Shown piece by piece: positions 58,413-64,000 of a DNA stretch of 64,000 nt (positions are counted from its first letter, which is position 1; every line of letters begins with the position of its first letter). The notes under the pieces were generated by a model that saw only the letters and a list, made by a program, of their open reading frames with translations, made no database searches and had not been told where the DNA came from. The DNA is from Anopheles merus (Eukaryota; Arthropoda; Insecta; Diptera; Culicidae). The stretch is taken from the NCBI RefSeq assembly GCF_017562075.2, contig NC_054082.1, positions 46,620,293 to 46,684,292 on the forward strand, given 5' to 3'. Both the position numbers and the translations under genes were made by a program.

Positions 58413-61400
58413 CTTTATTTATTTATTTATTTATTATAGAGTATCGAGCCTCCATGGCCTACATACACAATTAAAACTAATGTCTTATAAACTATGTGTT
58501 CCTAAAATTAGACGTAATGCAATCTCGAATGACGCTAGTACATTTCGGTACACTAAAGGACAGGTCTACAAAATTTGAAAATAAATTAAAATTCTTGGAC
58601 ATTAATAACAACGGATCCCTAGCACAGAAAAGACGATAACGAAAGTCAGTTATTAAAAATTGTCGAGTTCTTAAAGGTCTAGTAGGGACATACAAATTTA
58701 CATGACTTAGCAATAGAGGTGCATTGATTCTTCCAGTTAATAGTTTGAACATAAAAATTCCTTGGGCAACCATTCTTCTCTTTTCCAAAGTTTCAAGCCC
58801 TAACAACTGACACCTCGTATGATAAGCTGGTAGCACGTCGTTATGTCTCCACGGAAGCCGCTTAATAGCTACCCGGGTAAATTTTCGCTGGATCCTCTCA
58901 AGCCTCTCAATTCTAGTGACTTGCTCCGGAAACCAAGCAACTGAAGCGTACTCAATCAAAGGACGAACAAGGCAACAGTAAAGTGATTTTAAACAGAGAG
59001 GGTCATGAAACATTTTGCTACTTCTAATTATGTGTCCAAGAGTCCTGTTAGCCCTAGCAATTACGTCGTCAAATTGTTTGTCTAAACAAAGTTTCGTGTC
59101 TAATATAATGCCTAAGTCCCTAACAGTTTCAGATCGAGGCAATAAAGTGTCAGAAAGAATATAATTAAAACATAATGGAGTTCTCGCACGAGTAAACGAA
59201 ATGACCGAGCACTTACTAACATTGAGTGACAAACAGTTTAAGGAACACCAAAGGTTAAAAACAGAAAGAAAGCCTTGTAATCGGAGACAGTCAATAGAAC
59301 TACGCACAGGAAAGTACATTTTAAGGTCATCTGCGTACAGTAGCACCGGGCAGTCAGGTATAGCGTAAACAATGTCATTAATAAAGAGATTAAATAATAG
59401 AGGCCCTAAAATGCTGCCTTGAGGAACACCAGAGACCCTGCTAAATTCACTAGAGATGCAATCTCCAATCTTAATACGTACTGAACGACGCGACAGGTAC
59501 GAATTCAGCCACCTAACTATGCTGATATGAAAACCAAGTTTTAAAAGTTTGCTAGTCAAGGTATGGATATTGACGCTATCGAAAGCAGAGTGAAAATCAG
59601 TGTAAACAGTATCTACTTGGAACCCTTTGTCTAGCTGCTTGTAAGTAAAATGCAAGAACTGCACTAGGTTTGTGACGGTGGAGCGTCCAGGTAGGAAGCC
59701 ATGTTGCAAAGGTGTAAATATGTTAATAGCACCATGCATTATATGCTTATGGACTAATAATTCGAACAGCTTACTGGGAGCACATAGCATCGAAATAGCT
59801 CGATAATTTGAGATGGAAGTTCTGTCGCCTTTTTTGTAAACGGGAAATATCCATGACTTTTTCCATAGGTCAGGGAAGAAACCAGTGCGAAGTGAATTAT
59901 TAAAAATGGATGCTAGTGGTGAAGCCAATTCATCGATGCATGATACGATAACTATTCCCGGAATGTTATCGGGTCCAGAGGCTAAGGAGGGTTTCAGCTT
60001 TGAAGCCATTGAACGAACATCATCGATAGTAAAAGAAGGCAATGAAATGTCAACGGAGTCTTGTGCCACGAAACGTAACGCTTCCTCTACCTTCTGGTTT
60101 TGTTCGGGAAAGCTCGTGCAGCTACGCGCAAACAGCTCAGCAAAACCATTACATATTTCTTGCGTGTCAGTAAACAATCGACCATCAAGTGTCATGCATG
60201 ATGGGAGGGAAGTACGTTTCATCTTACGGTCCATAAAGTTCCAAAATGATTTTGGACATGCCCGAATGGATATCTGGACACGGCGAATGTAATTAGCATA
60301 CAATTTTCGGTTATGAAACTTGAAGATTCTTGCAGCCTCCAGGAAATTGCTTCTATCGGCTTCATTGCGTGTACGACTGAATATACGATACGCAGAACGA
60401 CGCATTCTTTCTAATCTTTTAAGGTATCTAGTGCACCATGGTTGAGAATTTGTAAATATTCGTTTAGGTACGAATTGCTCAATAATGTCTGACACTGCTG
60501 ACGTAAGGTATTCAGAAGCAGCTTCTACATCCATGTTTCGAAGTCCAGTCCAATCAGTGTCCTTCAACGCTTGCTTTATGCTAACAAAATCAGCTCTGGC
60601 AAAATTATAAGCAGATACAGCACCAGGCAAGACTATGCCGGAATTATCGTCTGAACTAGTGTGGGAAAACTGCAGCTTGATTTCCAATGGTGGATGGTGG
60701 TTATCAACCGGAACAATCGCGACAAGGGAGACATAGACTGACTGCACAGGCACGCTATCTTCAAGATCATTTGAAACAAACACAAGATCCAATTGCCTTC
60801 CTAGGTCATTTACTATGCCACTGATTTGTTTTAAGCAATGATAATTTATCAAATCCAAAAAGCGATTTTGACCAGGCATGGATGACGCGGGTTCATAGTG
60901 CCTATCGATAGCACGCCAGGAGATCATTGGTTGGTTGAAGTCACCCAACAGACACATCGTATCGTTGTCGTTCATAGAAACACTCACACTATCAAGAGCC
61001 TCGTCGAGAGCAGTCATAGTTGCAGTATTTGTACTAAGGTCAGGAGGGATGTAACTTACACCGACAAATATTTTACTTGAAGGCAACAGGATTTTAACCC
61101 AGCAGTGTTCAATACTCGTTATATTGGTGTGCACAGGAAGGCATTTGAGACGTTTGGAAACAGCAATCAGGACACCACCACCTATCTGTCTGGCACTGTT
61201 ATTAGCATTTCTATCGCTTCTATAGATTGCGTATTTGTCACAGATTACTTGCTGCGAAAGTATGGTATCATCAAGCCATGTTTCTGTGAGAACAATAATA
61301 TCATGATCAAGCTCACTAGAAGCAATGTACACATCCTCAAGTTTAGTGCGTAGTCCATGAACGTTTTGGTAATAAATGCTAAGGTCATTATTCGTCATTG

Positions 61401-61531
61401 TTCGTCCTTGATTATTACGGCAGGCGACCCCTGTAGGATTGACATGATAGTCATGCGATTGTGTGAGTGTAGTGTCCGTTCTATGGCGATGGCTTTGTTT
61501 TATTTTTCGAAACACATTCACTTCAATGTCC
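58413..61531 (-). mobile_element. Non-LTR retrotransposon (LINE, CR1/Jockey-like)
   Basis: The element reads on the minus strand. It carries one long endonuclease-reverse transcriptase frame, a 3' untranslated stretch of about 55 bp, and ends in tandem TAAA units (58413-58436), a short-repeat tail typical of several LINE clades. No ORF1 is found upstream of the long frame; the nearby GNAT gene ends at 61702, so the 5' end lies between about 61531 and 61690. It is therefore probably 5'-truncated, and no target duplication could be identified. It lies in the kinase gene's downstream intron, opposite to the host. Confidence 0.9.
58492..61398 (-). CDS. LINE endonuclease-reverse transcriptase polyprotein
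   Basis: This ORF2-type protein copies element RNA into nicked genomic DNA. The first ATG in the open frame is at 61398, giving 968 residues; the frame is open up to a stop near 61531. An N-terminal apurinic-type endonuclease shows YYQNVHGLRT, LTETWLD, LLGDFN and the family variant DNHHP. The reverse transcriptase follows, with NYRAIS, HGFLPGRS, TDFHSAFD, SGVPQGSILGP and the catalytic YADD. A C-terminal region without RNase H has the usual RPLIEYASVAWFP pattern. No stops or frameshifts interrupt it, so the copy is recent or still intact in this frame. Clade assignment to CR1 or Jockey needs a tree. Confidence 0.92.
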   Translation of the reverse strand: MTNNDLSIYYQNVHGLRTKLEDVYIASSELDHDIIVLTETWLDDTILSQQVICDKYAIYRSDRNANNSARQIGGGVLIAVSKRLKCLPVHTNITSIEHCWVKILLPSSKIFVGVSYIPPDLSTNTATMTALDEALDSVSVSMNDNDTMCLLGDFNQPMISWRAIDRHYEPASSMPGQNRFLDLINYHCLKQISGIVNDLGRQLDLVFVSNDLEDSVPVQSVYVSLVAIVPVDNHHPPLEIKLQFSHTSSDDNSGIVLPGAVSAYNFARADFVSIKQALKDTDWTGLRNMDVEAASEYLTSAVSDIIEQFVPKRIFTNSQPWCTRYLKRLERMRRSAYRIFSRTRNEADRSNFLEAARIFKFHNRKLYANYIRRVQISIRACPKSFWNFMDRKMKRTSLPSCMTLDGRLFTDTQEICNGFAELFARSCTSFPEQNQKVEEALRFVAQDSVDISLPSFTIDDVRSMASKLKPSLASGPDNIPGIVIVSCIDELASPLASIFNNSLRTGFFPDLWKKSWIFPVYKKGDRTSISNYRAISMLCAPSKLFELLVHKHIMHGAINIFTPLQHGFLPGRSTVTNLVQFLHFTYKQLDKGFQVDTVYTDFHSAFDSVNIHTLTSKLLKLGFHISIVRWLNSYLSRRSVRIKIGDCISSEFSRVSGVPQGSILGPLLFNLFINDIVYAIPDCPVLLYADDLKMYFPVRSSIDCLRLQGFLSVFNLWCSLNCLSLNVSKCSVISFTRARTPLCFNYILSDTLLPRSETVRDLGIILDTKLCLDKQFDDVIARANRTLGHIIRSSKMFHDPLCLKSLYCCLVRPLIEYASVAWFPEQVTRIERLERIQRKFTRVAIKRLPWRHNDVLPAYHTRCQLLGLETLEKRRMVAQGIFMFKLLTGRINAPLLLSHVNLYVPTRPLRTRQFLITDFRYRLFCARDPLLLMSKNFNLFSNFVDLSFSVPKCTSVIRDCITSNFRNT

Positions 61532-61701
61532 TATCCCTCATCCTCCGAATGTCCATCATTTTCCTTGAAAGGTGCAACGACACATTTTTGGATCCCAATA
61601 GCTGTGTGTGTGTGTGATTAGCAATTGCCGGAATTGCTCACGCGATCGATTGTAAAGTCCATGTATATGAGGTACAGCATTATGAAATTTAATCGTACCT
61701 G

Positions 61702-62931
61702 TCAGTTGGTAGTAGGATTAGACCATCGGGATTTGGACATTTCGATGAACCCTAGCTTTATAAACAGTGTTCTTGAAGCTGTGTTTGCATCCAGAATGTA
61801 TGCGATAACCTCGGATCCGCCGGCGTTAACGTCTTCGTCTTCCAGAGCCTCTATCCACCTTGTCACCCAGGCCTTAACCAGCACCGACGCTAGACCGCGC
61901 TGTCGATGGGCTGGTTGGATGTAGAGATGGGCCAGCGCACCGTACTCGTTCGTCAGTATCCATCCAGCGAGATGCTTCTTTTGCCCATCGACTGCTTGCA
62001 TACGCTCTGTCAACGCGAGTCCACCGTTAAGTCGAAACAGTGAGCAATAGTATTCCTCCGAACCTGCAAATCGATGAGGCCAGGTGGCGTTCACTTCAGC
62101 AGCGTGTGACTCATCCAACGCTAGCATCTCGTAACCATCTGGAACGCTGAGTATTTTGAAAGGAGAAGCGGAAATGTAGCTTTATGTAATAACGCATCTC
62201 TAACATCGCTTACATACCTGTGTTTCATTGCCTTAGCTGTCTCTCGGGGCAGTCGAAAGAAGGTCGAATTGCGGAATATTAAATGAGGTGCATTTTGCTG
62301 CAGCACACTCTGTACCATTGGATAGTGGTCCAGCGCAACACAGCTGAATGCGGGATCGCTCTTCCAGTTGATGTAGGCCGTCTTCTCGAGCGCATGTTTC
62401 AATGATGACAGATCATCGCGCTGAGTCCAGAACACTACCGTCGGACACTATTCGCATTCAGTTGGATTACCCCGAATAGGACATCCCATTATATCAATGA
62501 CATTTTTATCTTCGCAGAAAGAATGGATGGGCTGTTGAATATCTTACCTTTTCTGCTTCGGTAATTGCCACAAACGTTCCCATAGCTGTCAGCTCCTCCC
62601 GATCGGATGTCGCCAGCGTGAAGAATCGTTTCCATACTATAGCCGAAACGGTCCATGCTTTCGTTGAGCTTTGACGAATCTTTTCACACCACCGAAGATG
62701 CGTATCGATGAAGAGAAACGGCGCCAATGTGCCAGGAAGACCACGACGGTAGCATTCGCGCAACAAGCTTATCTCGTCCTCGCGCAAACAGCGCAGGGGA
62801 TCAGGTGACGTTAGTGCTGTGGTTGGATGGTGTGCTTCCATTCCGGTGACGTGCGTTGGACTGGACAGCGACTGTTCATTGAAGTGGTCAACCGAGTACT
62901 GAATCGCGTATCCCATTATCAACACAAACAT
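61702..62931 (-). CDS. GNAT-fold N-acyltransferase-like protein (glycine N-acyltransferase-like/FR47)
   Basis: Probably transfers an acyl group from acyl-CoA to an amine; the substrate is unknown. There are three exons, 62931-62548, 62447-62218 and 62146-61702, with GT..AG introns of 100 and 71 bp and matching phases, giving 352 residues from the ATG at 62931. A second ATG at 62841 (context GGAATGG) would give a start closer to the usual 280-320 residues of this family. The last exon holds the GNAT core: LAGWILTNEYGALAHLYIQP, then HRQRGLASVLVKAW with the Q/R-x-x-G-x-A acyl-CoA pyrophosphate loop near residue 289, and NTASRTLFIKLGF. The N-terminal exons fit the insect glycine N-acyltransferase-like family. 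A polyadenylation variant ATTAAA lies just past the stop (61693-61688, minus strand). It is nested antisense to the kinase gene if that gene continues past 64000. Confidence 0.88.
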
Positions 62932-63316
62932 TCGCACAATACTCTCGTTTGTTCAGTCGAGAGTACTTTTTTTAGATGCTGGAGAGCATAGACGATTACT
63001 TCGAAGCACACGTACATCTAATCATTGTCGTTTTGTGTGTGTGTAGGATCATCTTGAGAGTGTTTGTAATATGTTCCTGTAATGTAATGTTTCAGTAATC
63101 GCCAATTAATGCACTAGTGTGTTTGCAAATGCTCCATATATTTGCCTTTTTTACATGCTTCTCGTCGTTGTATTGTTTCGTCGCGATTGTCATCGCCATT
63201 TTTATACTTCTTTAAATGGATTCAATTTAGACACCACACGAACAATTTATATTGTGCAATCAAACCCAACAACAACAACAACAACAAAAACACTACTTGC
63301 TTTCGTTTCTCTGCAG

Positions 63317-63382
63317 GAAGGTGCTGACTTCTTCAGCTACTACGACGAGGAGCTGAACGACGAGACAATTCAGATAGCAGAG
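63317..63382 (+). CDS. Unassigned coding-like exon, possibly a gish cassette exon
   Basis: A pyrimidine-rich acceptor, TTTCGTTTCTCTGCAG, precedes a segment encoding EGADFFSYYDEELNDETIQI then AE. It uses G/C-ending codons (GAC, TAC, GAG, CTG) unlike the AT-rich flanks. A possible donor GAG|GTTTGG gives 66 nt, phase 0 at both ends, which fits directly after gish exon 8. The donor is weak; without it the frame runs to a stop at 63445. I do not recognise the acidic peptide, and it could also be the first exon of another plus-strand gene. Confidence 0.4.
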
Positions 63383-64000
63383 GTTTGGAACTATGTTTTT
63401 CCCTCGATTCCACTTGCGTTGCTCCTGCGGGGCGTGAACAGCTAGAAAACTGTCTATTTTAAGGCTTCGTTTAGATACGTTCTGCTAAACTGTTGCGAGA
63501 TTCTCACATGTTCCGCCATTCCTATTCACCAATTGTCGGTCATGTTGTGTGTCCTGGTATATTAATTGTCTCTAGCACTTGTCCCCTAAAGGTGTGCTCG
63601 TTCTATCACTTCAAGTTAGTAGTGTACGTGTTGTCCTATGATGGTTCCATCCCGTTGTTGCGTCGCAAAGGCATGGCAATGGGCCGCTCGGAACGGCGTT
63701 CAGCATTAGTGTTCGGTATAGTGTTCTCTCTAGCGGATAACGCGAGCTTACGAAATCTTAACATAGATGGCGCTATCACAATATCGGTTGAATTGTGTGT
63801 CTAGTCCATGTAGCGCTACAAAGATGGCTTGTTTTATTAATCTGCTTTTAATCGATGATTGTTCCGCCAGAATTTATCCACCCCACGCATCACCTTCACC
63901 TTGTCCTCGTTTGTTTACTTCAAAACAAACCTCGTATCTAGTTGTTTAACGTACCTGGATTTCTTAGTTTTGTACTTCCTGTATTTGGGGTGGTTTGCGT

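Larger units (their letters stand above)
57309..64000 (+). other. Downstream gish intron (inferred) hosting a LINE and an acyltransferase gene
   Basis: The donor GTAAGG at 57309 has no recognisable partner exon other than the candidate at 63317. Minus-strand features occupy 58413-62931. From 57309 to 58412 and from 63383 to 64000 I see no gene. Whether this is truly one intron depends on the unseen 3' exons of the kinase. Confidence 0.55.

Noticed and set aside
59885..60292. 135-codon plus-strand open frame
   Set aside because: It lies antisense to the LINE reverse transcriptase and is a shadow of it.

Overview
This is animal nuclear DNA, almost certainly from a dipteran and probably from an Anopheles-type mosquito. 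That placement is inferred from insect-like protein sequences, introns with GT..AG junctions, dense CA/GT microsatellites and two copies of a tRNA-derived SINE of a type I associate with mosquitoes. No species can be assigned from the sequence alone.

One gene dominates the window: the plus-strand orthologue of Drosophila gilgamesh, casein kinase I gamma. Its coding exons run from an ATG at 12401 to at least 57308. Every junction keeps the reading frame and the pieces give a protein with all CK1 kinase landmarks. The gene has a 19 kb first intron. It also has a pair of homologous exons, 41036-41205 and 44320-44471, that must be used one at a time because using both or neither breaks the frame. 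They encode alternative versions of the same kinase segment, including the predicted gatekeeper position (Leu versus Met). Both are preceded by unusually long stretches with no AG dinucleotide (about 196 and 331 nt), the signature of distant branch points. The C-terminal exons are not recognisable here and probably lie beyond 64000.

The kinase gene hosts other genes in its introns. Intron 2 holds two minus-strand, tandem, related genes for small secreted glycoproteins (32249-33500 and 33853-35029). Each has a signal-peptide exon, short introns and a TATA/initiator-like promoter. The intron before the DFG exon holds a tRNA-Arg(TCT) gene at 53919-53991. Downstream of the last recognised kinase exon lie, on the minus strand, a non-LTR retrotransposon with a long open frame (58413 to about 61531) and a three-exon GNAT acyltransferase-like gene (61702-62931).

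Region by region: 1-12400 has no gene I can support and is probably 5' flank, untranslated exons or an upstream intron. 12401-12531 is the first coding exon. 12532-31876 is intron 1, with a hAT-type MITE, a SINE, a 235-bp CA repeat and a GC-rich island. 31877-57308 holds the rest of the recognised kinase exons and nested genes, with a TTAA-flanked MITE at 50533-51060. 57309-64000 holds the LINE, the acyltransferase gene and one unassigned coding-like exon at 63317-63382.
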